DNA from: Prevotella sp. tc2-28
GTDB lineage: Bacteria > Bacteroidota > Bacteroidia > Bacteroidales > Bacteroidaceae
Assembly: GCF_900107705.1 (NCBI RefSeq)
Contig: NZ_FNRE01000009.1
Location: forward strand, 1-64,000
DNA length: 64,000 nt
Direction of reading: 5' to 3'
Below are positions 54,840 through 64,000 of the stretch, piece by piece. Both the position numbers and the translations under genes were made by a program. Under the pieces are notes generated by a model. It was not told the DNA's origin, made no database searches, and was given only the letters and a program-made list of their open reading frames with translations. Positions within the stretch are counted from its first letter, which is position 1. The number at the start of each line of letters is the position of its first letter.

Positions 54840-55356
54840 ATAGGCATTCAGGATTCTCTTCCTTATAGAACTTTGCGTACTCAACATAGTGCTTGGCATT
54901 ATCAGTTTGCCCAGGACTGGTTGGCTTAATATACTTGGCTGGTACCCCACCCCATATCTCATGAGGACCTATCTTGGTATTCTGCAATACCAGTGCACCT
55001 GCCGCAACAATAGCGCCCTCGCCTATCTCGCAACCATCAAGTAGTGTGGAACCCATTCCTATCAAAGCACCATCATGGATAGTACAGGCATGGACGGTGA
55101 CATTATGACCAATAGTCACATCACAGCCTATGTACGTGGGACCCGTTTCATGAGTCACGTGGATACATGAACCGTCTTGCACATTGGTCCGGTCGCCTAT
55201 CGTGATAGGTGCCACATCACCACGAACAACGGCATTGAACCACACGCTGCACTCGTCGCCCATCATCACCTCACCGACTATAGTTGCATTCTCACTGAAA
55301 TAGCAGTCCTTTCCCCATTTAGGAGTAAGTCCGCGGTAACTCTTTATTAAAGCCAT
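54826..55356 (-). CDS. Gamma-carbonic-anhydrase-like hexapeptide protein
   Basis: 176 residues forming a left-handed beta helix from hexapeptide repeats (e.g. ATIVGEVMMGDECSVWFNAVVRGD). The metal His positions are seen in CIHVTHE, VTIGHNVTVHAC, as in YrdA/CamH-type gamma-CAs. Catalytic activity in this subgroup is uncertain. It follows waaA by 6 bp and may be co-transcribed with it. Confidence 0.9.
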   Translation of the reverse strand: MALIKSYRGLTPKWGKDCYFSENATIVGEVMMGDECSVWFNAVVRGDVAPITIGDRTNVQDGSCIHVTHETGPTYIGCDVTIGHNVTVHACTIHDGALIGMGSTLLDGCEIGEGAIVAAGALVLQNTKIGPHEIWGGVPAKYIKPTSPGQTDNAKHYVEYAKFYKEENPECLFSAE

Positions 55357-55362
55357 CTTGAT

Positions 55363-56583
55363 TTACAATTGTACATCTTCCAGAATTTTCTGCGTAGCAC
55401 CGGTCATCTGCTTCACAAAGGCGCCTGCTTTCTCACCCAGTTCCTTTGCCAGAGTAGGATTGTCAACGAAGCCGCTCATAAGCCGACGGAAATCGTCAGC
55501 ATTGGCGATTTCCAGTCCTGCACCACTCTGCTTCAGTCCCTGTGCCTCCTGGAAACGCTCGTTGTTAGGACCGAAAAAGACGGGAACATCCCAGACTGAA
55601 GCCTCCAACGTGTTATGAATACCCACGCCAAAGCCACCTCCTACATACGTCACATTAGCATAGCGATAGATACTTGACAAGAGTCCGAAACAGTCAATTA
55701 TCAAGACGTCTGCATCTTGAAGTGACGCATTTGCTGCCTGGCTATAGCGTACAATCCTACGACCTGCCAACAACTTTTCTATCTGCTGCAGATGTTCTTC
55801 CCCTATAACATGGGGAGCGATGATAAGTTTCCACTCCTTATGTTCGTTGAAGAAAGGAATGAATATCTCCTCGTCAGGCTGCCATGACGAGCCGGCAACG
55901 AACACGTTGGCATCCTGACAGAAACTATCTACAATAGGCAACTGCTTAGCAGCTTCCTTGATTTGCAGGACACGATCAAAACGTGTATCGCCCACCACTC
56001 GGACATCTGTAATGCCCAACTTTCCTAACAATTCCCTGCTGACCTCGTTCTGCACATAGAACCGGGTAAAGCACTTCAGTACGTGGGCATACTGTCGTCC
56101 ATACCATCGGAAGAAAATCTGTCCTGGACGGAAGATACTGCTCACACTATATACGGGAATGCCGCGATGACGCAGGATATGCAGGTAGTTATACCAGAAC
56201 TCATACTTGATAAAAAATGCCATCACCGGGCGCACCGTACGTAAGAACCGTCGTGCATTTGTGATGGTGTCAAGCGGCAGATAGCAGATTATGTCGGCTC
56301 CTTCATAGTTCTTTCGCACCTCATAGCCTGACGGTGAGAAAAAAGTGAGGAGGATTTTATACTCCGGATGGTCGCGACGCAGTTGCTCCATCAGCGGACG
56401 CCCTTGTTCGAACTCACCCAGCGAGGCAGCATGAAACCACACATATTTAGCCTGAGGATCCATCTTTTCTTTCAGAATTCGGATGGACTCTCGTTCACCC
56501 TGCCACATCTTGCGAACCTTCTCGTTGAAAAGGCTCGCAACAATAACGCCTAATTGATATATATATATGATCAGATTATACAT
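55363..56583 (-). CDS. waaA: Kdo transferase (3-deoxy-D-manno-octulosonate transferase)
   Basis: About 406 residues. A short N-terminal membrane helix, then the GT30 fold: VWFHAASLGEFEQGRPL with the catalytic Glu, ILLTFFSPSGYEVRKNY, SSIFRPGQIFFRWYG, and VFVAGSSWQPDEEIF plus YVGGGFGVGIHNTLEA in the CMP-Kdo domain. Adds Kdo to the lipid A precursor. ATG at 56583 overlaps the gltX stop (TGATG); TTG at 56586 is less likely. Confidence 0.95.
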   Translation of the reverse strand: MYNLIIYIYQLGVIVASLFNEKVRKMWQGERESIRILKEKMDPQAKYVWFHAASLGEFEQGRPLMEQLRRDHPEYKILLTFFSPSGYEVRKNYEGADIICYLPLDTITNARRFLRTVRPVMAFFIKYEFWYNYLHILRHRGIPVYSVSSIFRPGQIFFRWYGRQYAHVLKCFTRFYVQNEVSRELLGKLGITDVRVVGDTRFDRVLQIKEAAKQLPIVDSFCQDANVFVAGSSWQPDEEIFIPFFNEHKEWKLIIAPHVIGEEHLQQIEKLLAGRRIVRYSQAANASLQDADVLIIDCFGLLSSIYRYANVTYVGGGFGVGIHNTLEASVWDVPVFFGPNNERFQEAQGLKQSGAGLEIANADDFRRLMSGFVDNPTLAKELGEKAGAFVKQMTGATQKILEDVQL

Positions 56584-58100
56584 CAACCCAATATTTCTAT
56601 GGCTCGTTTCATGCGACGCAGTGTCTCTTCCTTGCCCAAGAAAGCTGAGATGTCAAACATACCAGGACCCTTGCCCTCGCCAACCAATGTCAGTCGCCAA
56701 GCATTCATAATGTTACCCAGTTTGTATGCTTTCTGCTCTATCCAGGCATGTACAATCTGCTCCTGGTTTTCCAGAGAGAAGTCGTCAATACCCTCCAGCA
56801 CCTGCATCAACTCTGTCAATTGCTGGGCAGAATCTTCCTTCCAACGCTTCTTGGCAGTCTTTTCGTCATACTCCGTAGGAGCTACGAAGAAGAATGAGCA
56901 CAAGGGCCATAACTCATGGACAAAGGATACTCGATCCTTCATCATCGAGGTTACCTGTAATATGCGCTCAGAGGTCTCATTAGGACAATGTTCCTTGACC
57001 ATCGGTTCGAATAGGGCAGCAATTTCCTCGTTAGACTTCTTCAGGATATACTCATGGTTGAACCAGATGGCTTTCTCATAGGCAAACTTAGCACCTGCCT
57101 TCGAACATTTGGAGATATCAAACAAGGGAACCAACTCGTCCAAGGTAAACAATTCCTGCTCCGTGCCGGGGTTCCATCCCAAAAGGGCAAGGAAATTGAT
57201 GACAGCCTCAGGGAAATAGCCATCCTCACGATAACCACGCGAGGTCTCGCCAGATTTCGGGTCTGTCCATCTCAAGGGGAACACAGGGAACCCCAGACGG
57301 TCACCATCACGTTTCGACAACTTGCCTTTACCATCTGGCTTCAACAGCAACGGCAGGTGTGCGAACTGGGGCATGGTGTCTTCCCAGCCAAAAGCACGAT
57401 ACAGCATCACATGCAAAGGAGCAGAAGGTAACCACTCCTCACCACGGATAACATGCGAAATTTCCATCAAGTGATCGTCAACAATATTTGCCAGATGATA
57501 GGTAGGCAACTCGTCAGCACTCTTGTAAAGTACCTTGTCGTCACAGATATCACTCTTGACACGCACCTCACCACGAATCAGGTCATTTACCAATATCTCC
57601 TGTCCAGGCTCCACCATGAAACGAACCACGTATTGATGACCAGAGGCAATCAGTTGCTCCACTTCTTCTTTAGGAAGGGTAAGCGAGTTACGCATCTGAC
57701 TACGTGTATGGCAGTCGTATTGGAAGTTCTGTATCTCACTGCGCTTCTTCTCCAATTCCTCTGGCGTGTCGAAGGCAATATAGGCCTTGCCTGCATCCAG
57801 CAGTTGCTTGACATACTTCTTATAGATGTCACGACGCTCGCTCTGACGATAAGGACCCTTGTCGCCACCGAACGAGACTCCCTCGTCAAACTGGATACCC
57901 AGCCATTTGAATGACTCGATGATATATTCCTCTGCACCCGGAACGAAGCGATTGGAATCAGTATCTTCAATACGGAACACCAAATCGCCGCCATGCTGAC
58001 GGGCAAACAGGTAATTATACAATGCCGTACGTACTCCTCCTATGTGTAATGCCCCCGTGGGACTCGGTGCAAAACGCACCCTTACTCTTCTTTCTGTCAT
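56583..58100 (-). CDS. gltX: Glutamyl-tRNA synthetase
   Basis: 505 residues. Class I motifs: [19 protein letters not shown] (HIGH type) and [13 protein letters not shown] (KMSKS type). C-terminal anticodon-binding helical domain follows. Whether it is discriminating cannot be told. Preceded by a -7 box at 58123-58130 (minus). Confidence 0.97.
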   Translation of the reverse strand: MTERRVRVRFAPSPTGALHIGGVRTALYNYLFARQHGGDLVFRIEDTDSNRFVPGAEEYIIESFKWLGIQFDEGVSFGGDKGPYRQSERRDIYKKYVKQLLDAGKAYIAFDTPEELEKKRSEIQNFQYDCHTRSQMRNSLTLPKEEVEQLIASGHQYVVRFMVEPGQEILVNDLIRGEVRVKSDICDDKVLYKSADELPTYHLANIVDDHLMEISHVIRGEEWLPSAPLHVMLYRAFGWEDTMPQFAHLPLLLKPDGKGKLSKRDGDRLGFPVFPLRWTDPKSGETSRGYREDGYFPEAVINFLALLGWNPGTEQELFTLDELVPLFDISKCSKAGAKFAYEKAIWFNHEYILKKSNEEIAALFEPMVKEHCPNETSERILQVTSMMKDRVSFVHELWPLCSFFFVAPTEYDEKTAKKRWKEDSAQQLTELMQVLEGIDDFSLENQEQIVHAWIEQKAYKLGNIMNAWRLTLVGEGKGPGMFDISAFLGKEETLRRMKRAIEILG

Positions 58101-58122
58101 GTATATATATAGATTTTAGGTG

Positions 58123-58130
58123 CAAAGGTA
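58123..58130 (-). promoter_or_regulatory. gltX-waaA promoter -7 box
   Basis: CAAAGGTA on plus is TACCTTTG on minus, 22 bp before the gltX ATG. The plus-strand box for the HD gene is 22 bp to the right, so the two promoters diverge and share their -33 regions. Confidence 0.6.
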
Positions 58131-58152
58131 CAACATTTTATTTTATTTTTAT

Positions 58153-58160
58153 TATCTTTG
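58153..58160 (+). promoter_or_regulatory. -7 box of the HD-domain gene
   Basis: TATCTTTG, 17 bp before the ATG at 58178. It rules out the longer upstream frame (start 58022) inside gltX. Confidence 0.6.
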
Positions 58161-58177
58161 CAAACAAAATAACAAAA

Positions 58178-60229
58178 ATGAGCAGTACATTCCAAAAAGA
58201 CGAATTGAATTGGCGCGATATTCTCATACGTTCCGCATTAATTATCGCGACTGTCATCATTGCAGTGTGGGTCATGCCTCATGACAACCGCAGTTACTTC
58301 CATGTAGAACAAGGTCGTCCTTGGAAATATGCCGACTTCACGGCACCCTACGACTTTCCTATCTACAAGTCGGAGGCTGCCATCGCACAAGAACGCGACA
58401 GCGTCATGCGCAATTACGAACCATATTACAGGCTCGACAGGGAGATGGAACACCGGATGGTTGAGAAGTTCAAAGCCGACTATGCCAATGGCATCCCCGG
58501 ACTGCCCACCGTATTCGTCAGCATTATCTCCAACCGGCTCCACAGCCTATACCAACAAGGTATTATTGAGCAGAAGGAATATGCCAGACTGCATAACGAC
58601 ACGACACAGATGATACATATCGTCAGTGGAAAGGAGGCTGCCAGCATCTCCGTTGAAGAGGTCTATTCCCCCAAAGCTGCCTACGAACAACTTTTTAGCG
58701 AGGAGCAACTTCAAGTGGTACGTCCAATCTTGCAAAAGTGCAACCTGAACACCTATATCGTGCCTAACCTTATCTACGACGCAATACGTAGCGAAACAAG
58801 CCGCAACGACCTGTTGGCAGGCATCGCCTTAGCCAGCGGACTGGTACAGAAAGGACAGAAGATTATCGGGCGCGGTGAAATCGTGACGGACAAGACCTAC
58901 CGCATCATCGAGTCGTTCATGAAGGAGAACGAACGACGCAACGAGGACACCACCCAGAACCGTATCTCTATCCTCGGGCAGGTAATGTATGTTGCCATCC
59001 TCATGTTTTGCTTCACCCTCTACCTGACGCTCTACCGCAAGGACTACTTCGAGAAGCCCCGAAGCATCGCCATGCTTTACACACTCATCATCATGTTCGT
59101 CCTGCTGACGGCACTAGTCATGCGCAACACGTTCATCCACATCTACATCCTACCCTATGCGATGGTGCCCATCTTCGTGCGCGTGTTCATGGACTCCCGA
59201 ACAGCCTTCATGACACATACTATCATGGTTCTCGTATGTGCCACCATGCTGCAACACCCTTATGAGTTTGTAGTCATCGAACTGATTGCAGGTCTGGCAG
59301 CCATCACGTCACTCCGCGAACTATCCCAGCGCTCTCAGTTGTTCAAGACAGCGATTGTCATCACCATAACCAGCGTTATTGTCAACCTGTCTTTCGACTG
59401 GATGACAGCTGACACCATCACACAGATAGATTATAATACCTACAACTCAATTATTGCCAATGGTGTCATTCTGCTCTTTGCCTATCCACTGCTCTATCTC
59501 ATCGAGAAGACCTTTGACTTTACCAGTGACATCACGCTTATCGAACTGTCCAATACCAACAGCACACTGCTTCGCCAGATGAGCGAAGTGGCTCCCGGCA
59601 CCTTCAACCACTCCATTCAGGTGGCTAACCTGGCAGGTGAGATTGCCAACAAAATTGGAGCAAAAGCACAACTGGTACGCACAGGTGCCCTATATCATGA
59701 CATTGGAAAACTGGCCAACCCTATTTATTTTACAGAAAACCAGTCGGGCATTGATCCACATGAAACACTGACCGACATTGAGAGCGCCCAAATTATCATC
59801 AGTCATGTCACTGAAGGGTTGAAGATGGCTGACAAATACGACCTGCCACAGGTCATCCGAGACTTCATTGCCACCCACCACGGACAAGGCAAGGCCAAGT
59901 TCTTCTATATCCGCTATCACAACGAGCATCCCGACGAACCCGTTGACGACCTGCTGTTCACCTATCCTGGGCCGAATCCTTTCACCCGCGAACAAGCCTG
60001 TCTCATGATGGCAGACACCGTGGAGGCTGCCTCACGCTCACTGCCCGACTATACAGAGCAATCGATACGCGGACTAGTAGAACGACTTATTGATACTCAG
60101 GTAGCAGAAGGCTATTTCCGCGAGTGTCCTATCACCTTCCGCGACATCCAATATGCCAAAACGGTACTCATTGAGAAGTTGAAGACCATCTATCATACAC
60201 GCGTCAGTTATCCAGAAAAAAAGAATTAG
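58178..60229 (+). CDS. PgpH-type 7TM-HD phosphodiesterase
   Basis: About 683 residues. An N-terminal helix, a large extracytoplasmic 7TMR-HDED domain (residues about 45-270), seven membrane helices (about 280-450), then a cytoplasmic HD domain with GTFNHSIQVANLAGEIA, GALYHDIGKLANP (His-Asp near 506), IISHVTEGLK and TVEAASRS. PgpH of Listeria hydrolyses c-di-AMP, so this is probably a c-di-AMP phosphodiesterase (family knowledge). The membrane sensor domain implies an external signal. Ended by a nested hairpin at 60273-60312. Confidence 0.92.
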   Translation: MSSTFQKDELNWRDILIRSALIIATVIIAVWVMPHDNRSYFHVEQGRPWKYADFTAPYDFPIYKSEAAIAQERDSVMRNYEPYYRLDREMEHRMVEKFKADYANGIPGLPTVFVSIISNRLHSLYQQGIIEQKEYARLHNDTTQMIHIVSGKEAASISVEEVYSPKAAYEQLFSEEQLQVVRPILQKCNLNTYIVPNLIYDAIRSETSRNDLLAGIALASGLVQKGQKIIGRGEIVTDKTYRIIESFMKENERRNEDTTQNRISILGQVMYVAILMFCFTLYLTLYRKDYFEKPRSIAMLYTLIIMFVLLTALVMRNTFIHIYILPYAMVPIFVRVFMDSRTAFMTHTIMVLVCATMLQHPYEFVVIELIAGLAAITSLRELSQRSQLFKTAIVITITSVIVNLSFDWMTADTITQIDYNTYNSIIANGVILLFAYPLLYLIEKTFDFTSDITLIELSNTNSTLLRQMSEVAPGTFNHSIQVANLAGEIANKIGAKAQLVRTGALYHDIGKLANPIYFTENQSGIDPHETLTDIESAQIIISHVTEGLKMADKYDLPQVIRDFIATHHGQGKAKFFYIRYHNEHPDEPVDDLLFTYPGPNPFTREQACLMMADTVEAASRSLPDYTEQSIRGLVERLIDTQVAEGYFRECPITFRDIQYAKTVLIEKLKTIYHTRVSYPEKKN

Positions 60230-60272
60230 TTCCAGATAACAGGCCGGCCTCTGTTTGCGCACACAAAAACAT

Positions 60273-60312
60273 GCACACTTTCGCACATTTGTGCAGGAAG
60301 TGTGCCATTTTT
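60273..60312 (+). terminator. Nested-hairpin terminator
   Basis: GCACACTT (60273-60280) pairs with AAGTGTGC (60298-60305); inside, GCAC-ATTT-GTGC forms a second helix; then CATTTTTAG. Follows the HD gene by 44 bp. Confidence 0.7.
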
Positions 60313-60367
60313 AGTTAATAAGTATTAATAATATATGCACTTTTAGCGCCATTTTGTGCAATTTCCT

Positions 60368-60375
60368 TACCTTTG
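60368..60375 (+). promoter_or_regulatory. -7 box of the FadL-like gene
   Basis: TACCTTTG, 32 bp before the ATG at 60408. -33 match weak. Confidence 0.6.
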
Positions 60376-60407
60376 CAGCCGTTTTTGGCAAAATAAGTTT
60401 AAAAGTA

Positions 60408-61787
60408 ATGAAAAAGATTTTAGTTTCATTCGTTGTTTTCATGATGACAACAGCCACCACCTTTGCCGGTGGTATTCTTACTAACACCAACCAAAGTGTT
60501 GACTTCTTGCGAAATCCCGCACGCGATGCTGCCATCAGCCTCGATGGTGTCTACTCAAATCCTGCTGGTGTAGTCTTTATGCCAGAAGGCTTCCATCTGG
60601 GTATCAACTGGCAGTATGCTCACCAGACGCGTACCATCACGTCAACTAATCCCCTTTTCCAACTAGGAAGAAAGAACAATCAAACCAGCCCTGTTAAGAC
60701 ATTCGAAGGAACAGCCAATGCACCTATCATTCCTTCTATCCAGGTTGCTTACAACATGGAGAACTGGAGTTTGCAGGCTAACCTGTCCGTTCCTGGTGGT
60801 GGCGGTGCTTGTGAGTTTGAAGATGGTTTGGGTTCCTTCGAGAGCGTTGTCGGCAACATTGCCGCTATGCTGAAACCTTTTGGCGCTCAAGGTTACGATA
60901 TGGACGGATACATGAGAGGTCGCCAGTACTATTATGGAGTCACGGTGGGTGCAGCCTGCAAGGTCATTCCTAACCTCTCGCTCTACGGAGGTCTGCGCAT
61001 GGTATATGGTGATGCTACTTACAAGGCTAAGATCAGCAATATTCAGGTGAAAACAGGTGCCGGTTATGTTGACTTCGGCAGCTACCTTCAGCAGGTTACC
61101 GCTGCCGGTTATGGCGACAAAGTGGCAGAACTGCAGAAGTATGCCGATGGTGTTAACCTCTTGTGTAACCAGGATGGTGTCGGCTTTGCCCCTATCATTG
61201 GTATTGACTACAAGCTGAATAAGTTCAACTTCGCTGCCAAGTACGAGTTCCGCACTCAGATTCGCATGAAGAATGAGTCTACTGTCAACGAGGCCAGCGA
61301 GATTGCTGCTGTCAACAAATTCCGTGATGGAGAGAAGATTAACGAGGACATGCCAGCCCTGCTGACTATCGGTGTTCAGTACTCTCCTATTGACATTGTT
61401 CGCATCAATGCCGGCTGGCACCACTTCTTCGATAAGGATGCCTCATGGTACAACAACTCACAGGAACTGCTGAGCCACAACACCAACGAATTCCTGTTGG
61501 GTGCTGAGTGGGATACCACCGAGAACCTCACTTTCTCTGCTGGTGGTCAGCTGACACGCTATGGTAATACTGACGAATACATCAACGACATGTCGTTCGT
61601 TGTCAACAGCTACAGCATCGGTTTCGGCTTCAACTACAAACTGTCTTCAAAGGTATCTGTAAAGGCAGCCTATTTCCAGACCTACTATGGTGACTACGAC
61701 CGCACATCAGCAACCAATCCACAAGTGAAGGATTCCTTCACCCGCACCAACCGTGTGTTCGGTGTAGGTTGCCAGCTCCACCTCTAA
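60408..61787 (+). CDS. OmpP1/FadL/TodX-family outer-membrane protein
   Basis: About 459 residues. Signal peptide MKKILVSFVVFMMTTATTFA; then the N-terminal NTNQSVDFLRNPARDAAISL-DGVYSNPAGV plug motif (NPAG), and a 14-stranded barrel. Transports hydrophobic compounds such as fatty acids in known members. The frame is open from 60354; the promoter and signal peptide set the ATG at 60408. Codon use suggests high expression. Overlaps priA by 4 bp at the 3' end (convergent). Confidence 0.9.
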   Translation: MKKILVSFVVFMMTTATTFAGGILTNTNQSVDFLRNPARDAAISLDGVYSNPAGVVFMPEGFHLGINWQYAHQTRTITSTNPLFQLGRKNNQTSPVKTFEGTANAPIIPSIQVAYNMENWSLQANLSVPGGGGACEFEDGLGSFESVVGNIAAMLKPFGAQGYDMDGYMRGRQYYYGVTVGAACKVIPNLSLYGGLRMVYGDATYKAKISNIQVKTGAGYVDFGSYLQQVTAAGYGDKVAELQKYADGVNLLCNQDGVGFAPIIGIDYKLNKFNFAAKYEFRTQIRMKNESTVNEASEIAAVNKFRDGEKINEDMPALLTIGVQYSPIDIVRINAGWHHFFDKDASWYNNSQELLSHNTNEFLLGAEWDTTENLTFSAGGQLTRYGNTDEYINDMSFVVNSYSIGFGFNYKLSSKVSVKAAYFQTYYGDYDRTSATNPQVKDSFTRTNRVFGVGCQLHL

Positions 61788-64000
61788 AGCGGGTCTGCAT
61801 CATAATAGATTTGCAACGAGGCATATCGTTTGTCCGCGAGCATCTGCGATTGCGCAAGCAGCAGGTACTTGCGGACTCGTTTCATGTCTATGCCATTCTC
61901 CAGCTTCAGCACCAGCTTGCGGATATTCTGTGACTTCACCTTGGCAACGGAAGGTTTGTCTGGTCCCAGCACGCGTCCTCCGAACCACTGGCGCAGTCGG
62001 CTTCCCATCTCAATGCCTGCCGTATTGACCACATCATCATGACTATGTTTCATGAAGACATATACCAAGTGGTAGTAAGGCGGATAATGGAAAGCCTGTC
62101 GTTCGGCAGCCAGACTCTTATATAAAGAGGTATAGTCGTTGCGAACCACTTGTTGGATGACAGGCAGGTCCTTCTGCTTCGTCTGCAGGATAACCAGTCC
62201 GCGCCTGCCCTTGCGTCCAGCTCTTCCACTAACCTGTGCCATCATCATGAAGGCATGCTCGTAGGCTCGGAAGTCGGGATAGTTCAGCATCGTGTCGGCA
62301 TTCAGGATACCAACCACCGACACTTTGTCGAAATCAAGTCCCTTGGATATCATCTGCGTACCTATCATGATATTCGTACGTCCTGCAGAGAAGTCTGTGA
62401 TGATGCGTTCGTAGGCATTGCGTGTCCGTGTGGTATCCAGGTCCATGCGAGCCACACGCGCTTCAGGGAACACTTCCCTGACCTGTTCCTCTATCTTTTC
62501 CGTGCCATAGCCCTTGGTGCGCAAGTCTGTCGACCCGCAACAAGGACATTCCGTCGGCACACGATAGGTGTAGCCACAATAATGACACGTCAACTGGTTC
62601 AACTGGCGGTGTAGTGTCAAGCTTACATCACAATGCTGACAACGGGGCACCCACCCACACTGCCTGCACTCGATCATAGGCGCAAAGCCTCGCCGGTTCT
62701 GGAAGAGGATAGCCTGCTCTCCACGCTCCAACGCCTCCCTGACCTTTGTCAACAGGAGGGGTGAGAAAGGCCCTGCCATCATCTTACGGTGTTGCAGATC
62801 TGCGATGTCAACCACCTGTATCTCAGGCAGTTCAATGCTTTTGTATCGCTCCGTCAATTCCACCAGTCCGTACTTACTCGTCTTGGCGTTATGGTAGCTC
62901 TCCATCGAGGGTGTGGCAGTGCCCAGTACCACTTTGGCTCCCTGTTGCTGTGCCAGCATAATAGCGGCACTGCGGGCATGATAGCGGGGAGCAGGGTCTT
63001 GCTGCTTGTAGCTTGTCTCGTGTTCCTCGTCGACAATAACGAGTCCTAACTGCTGGAAAGGCAAGAGCACGGCAGAGCGCGCTCCCAGAATCACGTCGTA
63101 GGGATTCTTCGAGAGTTGTTTCTGCCAGATTTCCACGCGTTCCGCATCTGAATATTTGGAATGGTAGATGCCCAACCGATTGCCAAATACTCGCTGCAGT
63201 CGTTGCATCATCTGCACCGTCAGCGCTATCTCTGGTAACAGGTATAGCACCTGTTCCTTGCGTTCCAGAGCCCGTTTGATAAGATGGATGTATATCTCCG
63301 TCTTTCCGCTCGACGTCACACCGTGCAACAGTGTCACGCGGTGCTTCATCATCGACATCAGAATGGCATTATAGGCCGTTTGCTGTGCCTCGCTTAACAG
63401 TTGGATGAGTTCAGGACGATATTCGCCACTATGGTTCAGTCGTCCCACTTCCACCTCATACGTTTCCAGCATCTGGCGCTTCTCCAACTGCTTCAACGTC
63501 TCTGCCGAGGCGTGACTGGCGTTCAGCAGTTCCTCACGCGTCACCTCGACAGGCTTCACACCATCCTCCATCTCGTCCCAGTGAGACAACTCGAGGTAAG
63601 CCGTGAAAGCTTCCAACTGCTTGGGCGCACGTCCCAACACGTTCAGTGCGATATGCAAAGCTGTCACGTTGCAATACTGCGCCGTCAGCCGTATGTATGT
63701 CTCGGTCTTCGGCTTATACCCTTCCTCCGCTTTCAACCCTGATGGCAAAGCCGCCTTATACACGTCGCCGATGGGTGATAGATAGTAGTCGCTGATCCAT
63801 TGCCACAACTGCAACTGTCGTTCGGTTACGATGGGTTCCTCATCCATCACCTGCGCTATCGGCTTCACCTGATAGCCCTCTGGCTTTACGTCGTGCACCT
63901 TAGCAACAATAGCCATATACGTCTTGTTACGGCCGAAAGGCACCAGCACGCGCATTCCAACCCTCACGCTCATCCCTTCAGGAATGGCGTAGGTGAACAA
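61784..64000 (-). CDS. priA: Primosomal replication-restart helicase PriA, N-terminus cut by the window
   Basis: 738 codons are seen; the frame is open to the right edge and the first 10-20 residues are missing, since PriA normally begins before LFTYxIPEG. Helicase motifs: HGVTSSGKTEIY (Walker A), IVDEEHETSYKQQ (DEEH), GTATPSMESYH (III), and GTQMISKGLDFDKVSVVGI plus QVSGRAGRKGRRG (V/VI). Eight cysteines bind two zincs: CRQCGWVPRCQHC and CHYCGYTYRVPTECPCCGS. Reloads the replisome at stalled forks. Confidence 0.97.
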   Translation of the reverse strand: MFTYAIPEGMSVRVGMRVLVPFGRNKTYMAIVAKVHDVKPEGYQVKPIAQVMDEEPIVTERQLQLWQWISDYYLSPIGDVYKAALPSGLKAEEGYKPKTETYIRLTAQYCNVTALHIALNVLGRAPKQLEAFTAYLELSHWDEMEDGVKPVEVTREELLNASHASAETLKQLEKRQMLETYEVEVGRLNHSGEYRPELIQLLSEAQQTAYNAILMSMMKHRVTLLHGVTSSGKTEIYIHLIKRALERKEQVLYLLPEIALTVQMMQRLQRVFGNRLGIYHSKYSDAERVEIWQKQLSKNPYDVILGARSAVLLPFQQLGLVIVDEEHETSYKQQDPAPRYHARSAAIMLAQQQGAKVVLGTATPSMESYHNAKTSKYGLVELTERYKSIELPEIQVVDIADLQHRKMMAGPFSPLLLTKVREALERGEQAILFQNRRGFAPMIECRQCGWVPRCQHCDVSLTLHRQLNQLTCHYCGYTYRVPTECPCCGSTDLRTKGYGTEKIEEQVREVFPEARVARMDLDTTRTRNAYERIITDFSAGRTNIMIGTQMISKGLDFDKVSVVGILNADTMLNYPDFRAYEHAFMMMAQVSGRAGRKGRRGLVILQTKQKDLPVIQQVVRNDYTSLYKSLAAERQAFHYPPYYHLVYVFMKHSHDDVVNTAGIEMGSRLRQWFGGRVLGPDKPSVAKVKSQNIRKLVLKLENGIDMKRVRKYLLLAQSQMLADKRYASLQIYYDADPL

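Overview
The window is chromosomal DNA from a member of the Bacteroidales, most likely Prevotella or a close relative such as Segatella or Xylanibacter. The support is: Bacteroidetes-type promoters (-7 TAnnTTTG, often with TTTG about 19-20 bp upstream) before many genes; almost no Shine-Dalgarno sequences; a SusC/SusD pair; the rpsU - xer recombinase - hpf - tRNA - tuf - secE - nusG - rplKAJL - rpoBC order; and LPS genes of Bacteroidales type. Species cannot be fixed from the sequence alone.

Layout. 1-313 is the right end of an IS3-family (IS150-type) element, lying just upstream of an ompH/skp-murI pair. 1.8-8 kb holds RNase R, a probable lipid-modifying pair (NAD-dependent reductase/epimerase plus AUR1-like PAP2 enzyme), greA with a long structured leader, a HIT protein and a polysaccharide deacetylase. 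8-25.8 kb is a surface glycan region: two paralogous GT87-like membrane glycosyltransferases around a GtrA/GtrB pair, several GT2/GT4 enzymes, a GT6 (ABO-type) enzyme with the bacterial NxN motif, a GT11 fucosyltransferase, UDP-galactopyranose mutase, a lipid A acyltransferase, an MsbA-type ABC exporter and two LtaS-like membrane phosphotransferases. 25.8-41.9 kb is the housekeeping core, all on the minus strand: rpsU, xer recombinase, hpf, four tRNAs, tuf, tRNA-Trp, secE, nusG, rplK, rplA, rplJ, rplL, rpoB, rpoC, miaB. 42-45 kb has a peptidase and malate dehydrogenase. 45-53.7 kb is a compact polysaccharide utilisation locus (DUF5703-type putative glycosidase, SusC, SusD, CE15 glucuronoyl esterase). 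53.7-64 kb carries a membrane metallophosphoesterase, a gamma-carbonic-anhydrase-like protein, waaA, gltX, a PgpH-type HD phosphodiesterase, a FadL-type porin and priA (cut by the window edge).

How the genes work together. The 8-25 kb genes, with waaA further on, can build and export lipid A, core and a decorated surface glycan. The GT11 plus GT6 pair and the Glf plus GT2 pair suggest fucosylated, possibly blood-group-like, and galactofuranose-containing structures. The 27-42 kb block is the main transcription and translation operon, with a leader, an rplL-rpoB attenuator-like hairpin and inter-gene hairpins.

The least-explained signals are non-coding: (i) arrays of three dyad repeats with an exact 22-bp period, one inside a coding sequence, one between genes, and a third unrelated in sequence but with the same period; (ii) degenerate 7-bp tandem arrays at promoters, leaders, gene junctions and inside a gene; (iii) a terminator/antiterminator-like greA leader; and (iv) two candidate small RNAs (6033-6098 minus; 51358-51482 plus). 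All of these are read from sequence only and none has been tested.
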